A stretch of 64,000 bases of DNA. Origin: JANYGA01 sp031420415 (GTDB lineage: Bacteria > Vulcanimicrobiota > Vulcanimicrobiia > Vulcanimicrobiales > Vulcanimicrobiaceae). Where the stretch lies: the NCBI GenBank assembly GCA_031420415.1, contig JANOMT010000024.1, forward strand, positions 62,001-126,000. The letters are read 5' to 3'. A program made the position numbers and the translations under genes. Positions 9,338 to 17,442 of the stretch are shown piece after piece. The first letter of the stretch is position 1; each line of letters begins with the position of its first letter. A model generated the notes under the pieces. That model made no database searches. It saw nothing but the letters and a program-made list of their open reading frames with translations, and was not told where the DNA came from.

Positions 9338-9544
9338 TTATTTCAAGGGCACCGTCAACGTCGCGGAGTTCGGCCAACGATGGTTGGCGGAGCTGGTGGC
9401 AAAGACCATCGAGACGATCGCCCCGATCATGATGAGACCGAGGATCGCGGAAATGTAGATCACGCGTGGGATGCCGGTCGAAATTGGTATGTTCCGCTCG
9501 TCGACCGCATCGTGCATTTCGACATTCATATGCTCATTCGCCAC
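9338..9544 (-). CDS. Small single-span membrane protein at end of cox operon
   Basis: A 68-residue protein with an acidic N-terminus and one membrane helix (VIYISAILGLIMIGAIVSMVF). Its start overlaps the end of the upstream 64-residue gene by 11 bases, indicating translational coupling. It is the last gene of the ctaC-ctaD-ctaE operon, a position often taken by small subunit-IV-like or assembly peptides of the oxidase. Function is inferred from position only. Confidence 0.6.
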   Translation of the reverse strand: MANEHMNVEMHDAVDERNIPISTGIPRVIYISAILGLIMIGAIVSMVFATSSANHRWPNSATLTVPLK

Positions 9545-9728
9545 CGAGGACGCCCACGGCTGCGAGCACGACGAGGATGCAACCGAACGCCATCAACCCG
9601 AGCAAAACTTTCGTCACTTGATTATCGAGCCCGGCCGAACCCCAATCGCGATAAAGTTGGAATGTCGTCGTCCCGCCAACGACGAGCGCGAGAATGAGCG
9701 CTACGCCTTTTTCGAGTGTCGCTGTCAT
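9534..9728 (-). CDS. Small two-helix membrane protein of the cox operon
   Basis: A 64-residue protein with hydrophobic segments at about residues 7-22 and 42-62, separated by QLYRDWGSAGLDNQVTK. It begins 16 bases after the ctaE stop and is preceded by AGGAGAATATTCT, a good ribosome site. It overlaps the next small gene by 11 bases. Probably an accessory (subunit IV-like) peptide of the cytochrome oxidase, by position; no family match is certain. Confidence 0.6.
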   Translation of the reverse strand: MTATLEKGVALILALVVGGTTTFQLYRDWGSAGLDNQVTKVLLGLMAFGCILVVLAAVGVLGGE

Positions 9729-9744
9729 AGAATATTCTCCTGGC

Positions 9745-10386
9745 CTACATCAAGTAGAACAGATAAAAGAGTGCGACCCAAATTACGTCGACGAAATGCC
9801 AATACAACGTCCCCGAAGTAAGGCCGAAATACTTGCTTCCGGTATACACGCCGTTGTTGGCTTGCCAATACAGAATGGCCAGATAAATCACGCCGACGAA
9901 GACGTGGAATCCGTGGAGACCTGTGAGCGTGAAGAACGTCGCGCCGAGCGTCGAACCCGACCACGTCACTTGCGCGTTGTGATACTCATACGCCTGACCG
10001 CCGAGGAACATGACGCCGAGGATAATCGTCGCGATCATCCACATGTTGAACGCGGGTTTCTTAAGGTGTTTCCAGGATTCCATTGCGAAGTGCATCGTCG
10101 CACCCGAGCCAAAGAGCACGCACGAGTTGATCGCTGCAAACGCAACGTCGAAGCGCGGGAGCTGGTGACCATCCTTGTTGATCGGCGGCCAATTCGGAAC
10201 CGAATTGCGAAGATAGAGATACGCGAAGATGTACGCGCTGAAGAGCACGACGTCCGATACGAGGAAGAGAACGAAGCCGAGCAACCGCATATCTCGGGTC
10301 TCGCGGTACAGCGAGTCGACACTTTCGTACCGAGCGTGAACCGCTTCGTGGCTCGTGTTAAGCGAGCTGAAGCTGCTGGCGGCCAT
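9745..10386 (-). CDS. ctaE: Cytochrome c oxidase subunit III
   Basis: 213-residue membrane subunit of the heme-copper oxidase, with about five membrane helices (the short bacterial form). Diagnostic segments are RLLGFVLFLVSDVVLFSAY, FATLTG-like FFTLTGLHGFHVFVGVIY and the C-terminal YWHFVDVIWVALFYLFYL. It stabilises the proton-pumping core. It lies 17 bases after the ctaD stop, in the order ctaC-ctaD-ctaE followed by two tiny membrane proteins. Confidence 0.95.
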   Translation of the reverse strand: MAASSFSSLNTSHEAVHARYESVDSLYRETRDMRLLGFVLFLVSDVVLFSAYIFAYLYLRNSVPNWPPINKDGHQLPRFDVAFAAINSCVLFGSGATMHFAMESWKHLKKPAFNMWMIATIILGVMFLGGQAYEYHNAQVTWSGSTLGATFFTLTGLHGFHVFVGVIYLAILYWQANNGVYTGSKYFGLTSGTLYWHFVDVIWVALFYLFYLM

Positions 10387-10403
10387 GTTCTCCTACGTTT
10401 CGG

Positions 10404-12110
10404 CTAGACGTGTGCGGGTGTGCCCGAAGACGGGCGGCCATCGGCTTGGTATTCGGGATTCGAAGCATCACGCACGAGGCCGACGTATGGCAGCGGTTCG
10501 CCGAAGTCGTACGGGTTCGCGAGAACACCCGGGATCTTTTTGAAGTTGAAATACGGCGGTGGCGAGGACACTTGCCATTCGAGCGTCCGCGCGCCCCACG
10601 GATTCGAAGGAGCCTTCTTGCCGCGGAGCAGACTGTCTGCGATCGCGTAAAGGAAGATCAGCGTCGAGCCCGCGAGGATGAACGATCCGATCGATTCGAC
10701 ATCGTTCCAAAATTGGAACTCGGGGCGATACTGCGCCACGCGGCGCGGCATGCCTTGAAGCCCAACCCAGTGCATCGGCAAGAACGTAACGTTGAAAGCA
10801 ACGAACGTCGCCCAAAAGTGCGCCACGCCGAGCTTGTAGCTCATCATGCGTCCCGTGATCTTCGGCCACCAATAGTACACGCCTGAATAGATCCCGAAGA
10901 TCGAGCCGCCGAAGAGCACGTAGTGGATATGCGCCACAACGAAGTACGTACCGTGTTCGTGAAGATCGAGAGGCACCGCGCTCAAGAAGACGCCGGTAAT
11001 TCCGCCGAACGTAAACACGACGAGAAATCCGAGCGCGAAGAGCATCGCGGGATGGAATTCGATCTTCCCGCCCCACAGCGTCGCGAGCCACGAAAAGATC
11101 TTGATGCCCGTCGGTACCGCGACGATCATCGTGAGGATCATGAATGGCAGTTGGAGCCATGGCGCCATGCCCGAGGTAAACATGTGATGTGCCCAGACCA
11201 TGAAGCCTAGGAGCGCGATCGCGATCGACGAGAAGGCAATCATCTTGTACCCGAAGATCGGTTTACGCGAGAAGGTCGCGAAAACTTCGGAGACGATGCC
11301 GAACGCCGGCAGAATCATAATGTAGACGGCAGGGTGCGAGTAGAACCAGAACATGTGCTGCCAGAGCACGGGCGAACCGCCGCGTCCCGGATCGTAGAAT
11401 GGAATATCGAACTGACGCTCGAGGAAGAGTGCGGCGAGTGCGGCTGCGAGCGCGGTCGTTGCGATCATGTTGAGCATCGCGGTAGCCATCTGCGCCCACA
11501 CGAAGAGCGGCATGCGGGTAAAGGTCATGCCGGGAGCGCGCATCTTGAAGATCGTGACGAGGAAGTTGATACCGGTGAGCGTGGAGCTAATGCCCACGAG
11601 GAAAATCGCGACGCACCACAGCGACGTGCCGGGTGGCCCTTGAAGCGAGATCGGCGGATATTCCGTCCAGCCAGCATCGGGTGCGCCGAAGAGGAACGAC
11701 GAGAACAAAATCACGCCGGCAACCGGGAACATCCAGAACGCGACGAGATTGAGCCACGGGAACGCGACGTCACGTTGACCGAGCATCAGTGGCATCACGT
11801 AATTGCCGAAGCCGCCGGTGACGAGCGGAATAATCGTCATCCAGATCATGCCCGAGGCGTGAAGCGAGTAGACGCCGTTATACGTGTCGTTCGAAACGAT
11901 CGCACCGTTCGGCGTCAATAATTGTGCGCGGACGATCTCGGCGAGTAGTCCCGAGACGATAAAGAACAGCAGCCCGACAACCATGTATTGGATCCCGATG
12001 ACCTTGGCATCGATCGAAAAGATGTACTTCCCGATGAACGACTGCGGTTCGGGATGGATGTGATCGTGGTGGCTGGCGACGCCGATGCGGCCTGCGGTTG
12101 CAATTGCCAT
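10404..12110 (-). CDS. ctaD: Cytochrome c oxidase subunit I, A2-type
   Basis: 568-residue catalytic subunit with twelve membrane helices that reduces O2 to water at heme a3-CuB and pumps protons. The active-site helix reads FWFYSHPAVYIMILP (about residues 254-268): the CuB His and cross-linked Tyr are present, but the Glu of the usual GHPEVY is absent and preceded by Tyr-Ser, the signature of A2-type heme-copper oxidases. Further conserved parts are VWAHHMFTSG (CuB His pair) and FTFGGITGVFLS. It follows ctaC by 10 bases and precedes ctaE. Confidence 0.96.
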   Translation of the reverse strand: MAIATAGRIGVASHHDHIHPEPQSFIGKYIFSIDAKVIGIQYMVVGLLFFIVSGLLAEIVRAQLLTPNGAIVSNDTYNGVYSLHASGMIWMTIIPLVTGGFGNYVMPLMLGQRDVAFPWLNLVAFWMFPVAGVILFSSFLFGAPDAGWTEYPPISLQGPPGTSLWCVAIFLVGISSTLTGINFLVTIFKMRAPGMTFTRMPLFVWAQMATAMLNMIATTALAAALAALFLERQFDIPFYDPGRGGSPVLWQHMFWFYSHPAVYIMILPAFGIVSEVFATFSRKPIFGYKMIAFSSIAIALLGFMVWAHHMFTSGMAPWLQLPFMILTMIVAVPTGIKIFSWLATLWGGKIEFHPAMLFALGFLVVFTFGGITGVFLSAVPLDLHEHGTYFVVAHIHYVLFGGSIFGIYSGVYYWWPKITGRMMSYKLGVAHFWATFVAFNVTFLPMHWVGLQGMPRRVAQYRPEFQFWNDVESIGSFILAGSTLIFLYAIADSLLRGKKAPSNPWGARTLEWQVSSPPPYFNFKKIPGVLANPYDFGEPLPYVGLVRDASNPEYQADGRPSSGTPAHV

Positions 12111-12120
12111 GCGATCTTCC

Positions 12121-13239
12121 TTACGACTTCTTCGCGCTGAGGCTGAGCAGGTAGGTGGTCAAGTTTGAAATGTCGGCGTTACTTAGTACGTTGGCTGCCT
12201 TATTCGGCATGACGCCAAGGGAAGGGCCATCTTTACCCTGCGATTTATCGAGGCCCTGATACCCGTTGACCAGGATGTGCGAGATTCCCGCGGCATCGGG
12301 CTTCTCACCCGTCACGAGCATCGGATGGCCGGTATCGATGGCGAGCTTGCCGAGCCCGGGTCCGACGATCTTTGCTTCGAATCCCCCGTTAGCGTTGTGG
12401 CACGAGGAGCACTTCGCCGTAAAGAGCGTAGCTCCGGTCGCAGCGTTGCCCCCCGTCAAGGCGACGGGACCGCCGCCCGAAGACTGCAATTGGGCCTGCT
12501 TGGTGAGCCACGTGTTGAAGTCGTGTGGAGTATCGATCACCATCTTTGCGACCATGTTGCTGTGGTTGGTTCCACAGAACTCCGTGCAAATGACGCGATA
12601 CGTGCCCACTTTGTTCGGCGTGAAGCGAAGCGTCTGCACGAGGCCCGGCACCATATCGTACTTGATGCGCACTTCGGGCACCCAGAACGAATGGATCACG
12701 TCGGCCGACGTGACATGCAGCGAAATCGGCGTCCCAACCGGCACGTGCATTTCGTCGTAAATGGATTCTTTGAGTTTGGGATAGCGGAACTCGTACTTAA
12801 ATTGATGCCCGATCGATTCCATCGTGAGGACGTCGCCCGTCTGCGATTGGAGATTTGCCCAGATTTTCACCGAGAAAATCGCAAGAATGATAACGAGCAC
12901 CGATGGTATGGCCGTCCACCAGATTTCCAGCTTCGGCGAATCGTGGATTTGGATGCCGATCGCGTCGGGCGCGTCGGTCGCGCGCCTACGCCATGCGATC
13001 GCGAAATAAACGATGAATCCCGCGACGTAGACGAAGATCGCGCTCCCGAACACGGCCATGAACTTGAAAAGTGCGTCGATATCGCTCGCCGGCGCAGCGG
13101 CCTCGGGCAAGAACGTCGAAACGTCGAATGTTATGATGAAGTACGTCGCGATCACATTGAAGATCGAGAGGCCGATCGTGACGGGCCAGAAGCCGGGGCC
13201 GAGATCGACTTTCTGATGCGGCGCCGTGTGCTGAGCCAA
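12121..13239 (-). CDS. ctaC: Cytochrome c oxidase subunit II fused to a cytochrome c domain
   Basis: 372-residue subunit accepting electrons from cytochrome c. Two N-terminal membrane helices (about residues 18-40 and 62-85) are followed by the cupredoxin domain with SADVIHSFWVPEV and the CuA loop CTEFCGTNHSNM (about residues 210-222). A C-terminal class I cytochrome c domain carries the heme motif CSSCH (near residue 282) and a later Met in GVMPNKA as likely axial ligand, as in caa3-type oxidases. First gene of the ctaC-ctaD-ctaE operon. Confidence 0.95.
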   Translation of the reverse strand: MAQHTAPHQKVDLGPGFWPVTIGLSIFNVIATYFIITFDVSTFLPEAAAPASDIDALFKFMAVFGSAIFVYVAGFIVYFAIAWRRRATDAPDAIGIQIHDSPKLEIWWTAIPSVLVIILAIFSVKIWANLQSQTGDVLTMESIGHQFKYEFRYPKLKESIYDEMHVPVGTPISLHVTSADVIHSFWVPEVRIKYDMVPGLVQTLRFTPNKVGTYRVICTEFCGTNHSNMVAKMVIDTPHDFNTWLTKQAQLQSSGGGPVALTGGNAATGATLFTAKCSSCHNANGGFEAKIVGPGLGKLAIDTGHPMLVTGEKPDAAGISHILVNGYQGLDKSQGKDGPSLGVMPNKAANVLSNADISNLTTYLLSLSAKKS

Positions 13240-13368
13240 GACTTCTCCTAACGCGTTTCTGATGACGGACGTCCACCGGGACGGTGGATCTATTTTGACG
13301 ACAGGACGAACCGTCCCGTCATTCTTTCGGTTGAATGGTAAACGCCGTTATGTTCGGGCGACGATGAC

Positions 13369-14094
13369 TTATGTGGACCGGAGTTCCGGGGGTCCAACCC
13401 GAGCACGTGGCGCCGTTGCCGCAAAATTCCGCACGAGGGCGTCGATGTTCGTAATCGCCGTACCCACAACGACGGCGCCCGCACCACGCTCGAAGGCCGC
13501 CACCGCGGCCGCCGGATCACCGATTCCCCCCTCGCAGATCGCGAAGGGATGCCGGCGCGCAATCCATGCCAGCAGATCGAGAGCGGGAAGAGCGCGGCCG
13601 TGCGATCCCGGCGTGTACCCGGCAAGGGTCGTTGCGACGAGATCCGCACCCGCCGCAATCGCCACCGCGGCGTCGGCCTCAACGGCACAATCGGCCATCG
13701 TGACGAGCCCTGCCGCGCGTGCGGCGTCGACGAGATCGCGGACCGATGCGCCTCCGAACCGTAAGCGCTCGGTCGCATCGAACGCGACGATGTTCGCCCC
13801 GGCCTCAGCAACGGCGGCGATCTCCGCGCGCGTCGTCGTGATATATGGCTCGAAACCGTCGTAGGCACACTTGATGATGCCGACGATCGGAACTGCGACC
13901 GCCGCACGCACGGCGGCGATGCGCGCTACGCCCTCGATTCGCACGCCGACGGCGCCGTTTGCGATCGCACAACGAGCGAAAAGCGCGATCGTCTCGGGCG
14001 TATTGAGGACGGATTCCGCGTACGCCTGAACCGAGACGATGAGTCCCCCGTGGAGAGCGTCGAGCAGCGCTGCCGCCGCAGCGGAGCCTTTCAT
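13369..14094 (-). CDS. nanE: N-acetylmannosamine-6-phosphate 2-epimerase-like (NanE)
   Basis: 241-residue TIM-barrel enzyme predicted to convert ManNAc-6-phosphate to GlcNAc-6-phosphate in amino-sugar catabolism. It begins near LIVSVQAYAESVLNTPETI and has the family segments GAVGVRIEGV, PIVGIIK and, late, FAICEGGIGDPAAA plus AGAVVVGTAIT, the phosphate-binding end of the barrel. The ATG at 14094 shares one base with the stop of the upstream kinase gene (TAATG), so it is coupled to it. The longer upstream frame is inside the kinase gene and is discarded. Confidence 0.85.
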   Translation of the reverse strand: MKGSAAAAALLDALHGGLIVSVQAYAESVLNTPETIALFARCAIANGAVGVRIEGVARIAAVRAAVAVPIVGIIKCAYDGFEPYITTTRAEIAAVAEAGANIVAFDATERLRFGGASVRDLVDAARAAGLVTMADCAVEADAAVAIAAGADLVATTLAGYTPGSHGRALPALDLLAWIARRHPFAICEGGIGDPAAAVAAFERGAGAVVVGTAITNIDALVRNFAATAPRARVGPPELRST

Positions 14095-14996
14095 TAGATG
14101 AAGCACCGAGCCAGAAGAAGGGCGCCGCTCGCCGGATCGCCCACGGGTGCGACGAGATCGGCATGCGGCACGACCTCGGTCAGCGCTGCGCCGAATGCGT
14201 CGACGAACGCTTCGTCTCGGAAGAGGCCGCCGGCGTATGAAACCAGGCGAAAGGACGTCGGTCCGAGGCGGCGATCGACCGTAGCGACGCAATCGGCGAG
14301 TTCGAGCGCGGCCGCCGCCCGCACGTCACGCGCGTCGGCATCGCCGTCGGCAGCGGCGAGGAGGACGTCGCTTGCGAAAGCGGCGAGCGTGGGGCGACCG
14401 ATCTCGCCGTGCGCGAAGGCGTGTTGCACGTCGCGTAACCCGAACGCGCCGAACGACGCAAGTGCGAGGTCGCCGAGTTTCGAGGGCTCGTCGCGATCCG
14501 CACGCGCCATCGCGCGCCGAAGGGCCGTGCGCGCGATCCAGACCGCGCTCCCCTCATCGCCGAAGAAATAGCCCCAGCCGCCCGCGCGGACGAACGGCGA
14601 TCCCGGCGCCTCGTTGCCGAGTGCGACGCTTCCCGTCCCCGCGATCACGACGATACCCGCGGCACCCGCGAGCGCGCCCGCATGCGCGATCTCGGTGTCG
14701 TGGACGATCCGCACGTGCGTCGCGCGGTGCGCGAGGTCGGGCGTGCGCGAGATGCCCGCATCGAAGCCGCTAATCCCCGCGACGAGTGCCTCGAAACGTA
14801 CGTCTCGCGCGACGTGCGCGGCATCGCATGCCGCATCGAGTGCGGCTTCGAGCGCGGCGCGCTGCCGATCGGCATCGCGCGCCTCGCCGACGAGATCGGC
14901 GGGCGGCCCACTTCCGTAACCGATTGACGCCGATGCGTCGCCGATCGCGGCGACGGTCGACGATTGGCCGCCATCGATTCCTGCGAAGAGGCTCAT
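14094..14996 (-). CDS. BadF/BcrA-family ATPase, probable N-acetylglucosamine kinase
   Basis: 300-residue ASKHA-fold kinase. The phosphate-1 loop is MSLFAGIDGGQSST at the N-terminus, phosphate-2 is VVIAGTGSVALG, followed by GGWGYFFGDEGSAVWI, the signature of bacterial and animal N-acetylglucosamine kinases in this family. Predicted to phosphorylate GlcNAc, ManNAc or a related sugar in the cytosol. Start at the ATG 14996 overlaps the upstream HECHH gene by 4 bases; its own stop shares a base with the nanE start. Neighbour NanE supports an amino-sugar substrate. Confidence 0.85.
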   Translation of the reverse strand: MSLFAGIDGGQSSTVAAIGDASASIGYGSGPPADLVGEARDADRQRAALEAALDAACDAAHVARDVRFEALVAGISGFDAGISRTPDLAHRATHVRIVHDTEIAHAGALAGAAGIVVIAGTGSVALGNEAPGSPFVRAGGWGYFFGDEGSAVWIARTALRRAMARADRDEPSKLGDLALASFGAFGLRDVQHAFAHGEIGRPTLAAFASDVLLAAADGDADARDVRAAAALELADCVATVDRRLGPTSFRLVSYAGGLFRDEAFVDAFGAALTEVVPHADLVAPVGDPASGALLLARCFI

Positions 14997-15271
14997 CGCG
15001 CGAGCAACGCTTCGAAGGGTGCGGGATCGATCCCGGTCACCTCGCGCGCGGCCGCGTGCGCCTGCGCTTCCGAAGCATGGGGAAACGCCCGGTGGTGGCA
15101 TTCGTGTGCGATCGCTACCGTGGTAAAACGTCGTGCTTCGGCATCGCCGAGGCCGCTACGGACGCGGGCGACCGCGCGTGCATTGATGCGAATGGTATCG
15201 CCCTGCGGATCGTACTCAGAGACGAGCGTTGCGGCACCCCAGTCGCCGAGATCGACGATCTCGATCGTCAT
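14993..15271 (-). CDS. Small protein with a HECHH (HExxH-like) motif
   Basis: A 92-residue protein embedded by 4-base overlaps at both ends between the FAD oxidoreductase and the sugar kinase, so surely translated with them. It reads as an (alpha/beta) N-terminus (MTIEIVDLGDWGAATLV, then DTIRINARAVARV), a helix RRFTTVAIAHECHHRAFPHA and a C-terminal helix. HECHH fits the HExxH zinc-peptidase signature, and the short length recalls minimal zincins, but no third ligand is obvious apart from other nearby His (RAFPHASEAQAH). Function unknown; a putative metal site is the strongest clue. Longer upstream frame overlaps the oxidoreductase and is rejected. Confidence 0.7.
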   Translation of the reverse strand: MTIEIVDLGDWGAATLVSEYDPQGDTIRINARAVARVRSGLGDAEARRFTTVAIAHECHHRAFPHASEAQAHAAAREVTGIDPAPFEALLAR

Positions 15272-16662
15272 GGCGCGTGCACCGGTTCCGGACGGCGCAG
15301 ATCGACGCCGCTCGCGATCAATCGCGCGCGCAGATCCGCGGCATCGATCGCGCGCGGCGCGATCCCGAGCGCGACGCAACGCGCAGCCGCCGTACCCGCC
15401 GCTTGGCCGAGCGTCATCACGGTCGGCGTGAGCCGTGTCGATGCGAGCGCCTCGTGCGTCGTCGAAATACACCGCCCCGCAACGAGCAGACCCTCGATCG
15501 ACTCGGGCACGAGGCAACGATAGGGAATCTCGTAACTCGCGCCCGGCGGTAAGCGATGCGTCGTCGTGCCGGAGCCTGCGGGATTGTGAATGTCGATCGG
15601 ATAGGCGCTACGCGCGATCGCATCTTCGAACGTGCGCGCGCGGACGACGTCGTCGCGTGTGAGCGTGTAGACGCCCGCGATGCGGCGCGATTCGCGAATA
15701 CCGATCTGCGTCGCGGTCGCGGCGATACGCGCGTTCGCGAATCCCGGGACGTCGCGGCGAAAAAACGTCATGAGTCGCATCGCCTGCGCGCGCGCTTCGA
15801 CTTCGGCACGCGTGAGGTCATCCGGATCGAGCGGGTCGATATCGATCACGCGCGTCATGTTCACGCTGACTTCGTCGGCATAGGGCGAGATGAAAAACGA
15901 AACGAGTTCGCGCGGCACGTCGATACCGTTTTCGCGCGCGCGGTTCCAGAGTTCGTAGAGACCCGCGACCGCCGTCAGCGTCGACGCCGTGCGCGCGCTC
16001 GGCGCGAGCGTCGTACGCATCTCACTCGGGTGCTCGCGGACGTATGCCGCGGTCGCCTCGAGATCGACGTGACTTATGCGAAACATCAGGCTCGCCGGCT
16101 GGACGCGTCCGCGATCGTCGCCCTGGTGCACGCGCGCGCCCGCCGCGACCGCAACGTATGCATCCGCCGAAGCGTCGATCGTGATCGCCGCTCGATATTC
16201 GCGCGGCCCACCGACGGTCGCGACGCGCGCCCCGACGACGACGCCGGCTCCATCTTGCAGCGCGTCGAGAAAATAGGCGTGCAGGAGCAAATGCACGCCG
16301 CTCTCGCGCATGAGATCGAAGAGGAGTGCCTTATGAATCTCGGGATCGAACGGCGTGATCGTCGGCACGTAGTCCGATGCATCGACGATGTGGCCTTGCG
16401 AGCCGCCGAGCGCGACGAGCCGCTCGACGATCTCTTGCGCGATGCCGCCGACGATCCGCTCGTTGCCGGAATGGTACGTCATCCACGGCCCGACCATCGC
16501 CGCCGTCGCGGTACCACCGAGAAATCCGTATCGCTCGACGAGCAACGTCCGCGCGCCCGAGCGTGCGGCAGCGAGCGCGGCCGCGCAACCCGCATTGCCG
16601 CCGCCGATGACGAGGACGTCGTAGCGGTCTTTCACGCGCAATTTCGTTCCGACCGCACGCAT
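15268..16662 (-). CDS. FAD-dependent oxidoreductase (FAD_oxidored family)
   Basis: 464-residue flavoprotein. The N-terminal dinucleotide-binding motif YDVLVIGGGNAGCAAALAAA starts about 14 residues in, followed by LVERYGFLGGTATAAMV, typical of the PF12831-type oxidoreductases found in sugar-catabolism clusters. C-terminal LLVAGRCISTTHEALASTR with VMTLGQAAGTAAA closes the FAD site. The ATG at 16662 is chosen because the upstream frame overlaps the divergent methyltransferase. First gene of an operon continuing with the HECHH protein, kinase and NanE through overlapping stops and starts. Substrate unknown; a sugar or sugar acid is plausible. Confidence 0.85.
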   Translation of the reverse strand: MRAVGTKLRVKDRYDVLVIGGGNAGCAAALAAARSGARTLLVERYGFLGGTATAAMVGPWMTYHSGNERIVGGIAQEIVERLVALGGSQGHIVDASDYVPTITPFDPEIHKALLFDLMRESGVHLLLHAYFLDALQDGAGVVVGARVATVGGPREYRAAITIDASADAYVAVAAGARVHQGDDRGRVQPASLMFRISHVDLEATAAYVREHPSEMRTTLAPSARTASTLTAVAGLYELWNRARENGIDVPRELVSFFISPYADEVSVNMTRVIDIDPLDPDDLTRAEVEARAQAMRLMTFFRRDVPGFANARIAATATQIGIRESRRIAGVYTLTRDDVVRARTFEDAIARSAYPIDIHNPAGSGTTTHRLPPGASYEIPYRCLVPESIEGLLVAGRCISTTHEALASTRLTPTVMTLGQAAGTAAARCVALGIAPRAIDAADLRARLIASGVDLRRPEPVHAP

Positions 16663-16734
16663 ATTCACCCGCTCGCGAGCGTGAAACGGCGCGTTGACGC
16701 GGCATACTACGGCGCCGCGCGGAACCCACGGGCG

Positions 16735-17442
16735 ATGATCACCCAAACGACGGCTTTTTACGATACGATCGATGCGGCTGGCGGTCGCAATCGCATCGCG
16801 TCGGCGCAAACGGTCGCCGCGTTCGTGCGTGCAGAGGTACCGGGCGCCCGGACGATGCTCGAAATCGGTTGTGGGACGGGCGCGCATCTCGCGACGTTTG
16901 CGACCGCCAATTTTTCGGCTCGAGGTATCGAGGCCGATCTCAAGGCCGTCGCACTCGCTCGGTCGCGCACGCCGGAGATCGTCGTCGATCCAGCCGAGCT
17001 TACGACATTCGATCTCGGCGAGCGTTTCGATGCGATCGTCTCGCTCGATGGCAGTTCCGCATTCGCGCGCCTGCCCGCACGGCTCGATGCGCTACTCGCG
17101 CGAATCGCGCAACATCTGGAGCCAACGGGAATCGTCGTGATCGAGCCGTACGCCGTCGCGGCCGCCGCCTATCGGCCGGGCACGCTCGAAAGCATCTTTG
17201 TCGACGAGCCCGATCTAAAAATCGCGCGGATGTGCTTGAGCAAGCAAATGGGCAAGATCGGCATTCTCGACTATCACTTCCTCGTCGCATCGCTGCGCGG
17301 TGTCGAACGGTTTTTCGAACGCCACGAGATCGGTCTTTTCACGGACGCCGTCTACGAAGCGGCGTTCGCGAGCGCAAACCTTACCTTCACTCGCACGTCG
17401 CTCGGAGTGGGTCGAGACGCCTACGTGGGTCGCCCACGCTAG
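16735..17442 (+). CDS. SAM-dependent methyltransferase (class I)
   Basis: 235-residue Rossmann-fold methyltransferase. Motif I is TMLEIGCGTGAHLATFA (about residues 40-56); the acidic end of strand 2 is ARGIEADLKAVALAR; motif II region RFDAIVSLDGSSAF. The C-terminal half resembles small-molecule O- or N-methyltransferases, substrate unknown. A much longer plus-strand frame opens at 15556, but it runs antisense through the oxidoreductase; the ATG 16735 is the sensible start. Divergent from the oxidoreductase operon; its stop and that of the next, convergent gene are the same CTAG. Confidence 0.8.
   Translation: MITQTTAFYDTIDAAGGRNRIASAQTVAAFVRAEVPGARTMLEIGCGTGAHLATFATANFSARGIEADLKAVALARSRTPEIVVDPAELTTFDLGERFDAIVSLDGSSAFARLPARLDALLARIAQHLEPTGIVVIEPYAVAAAAYRPGTLESIFVDEPDLKIARMCLSKQMGKIGILDYHFLVASLRGVERFFERHEIGLFTDAVYEAAFASANLTFTRTSLGVGRDAYVGRPR

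Noticed and set aside
15556..17442. A very long plus-strand open frame of over 600 codons
   Set aside because: All but its last 235 codons run antisense to the well-supported FAD oxidoreductase and are Arg/Asp-rich like other antisense frames; only the methyltransferase part is real.
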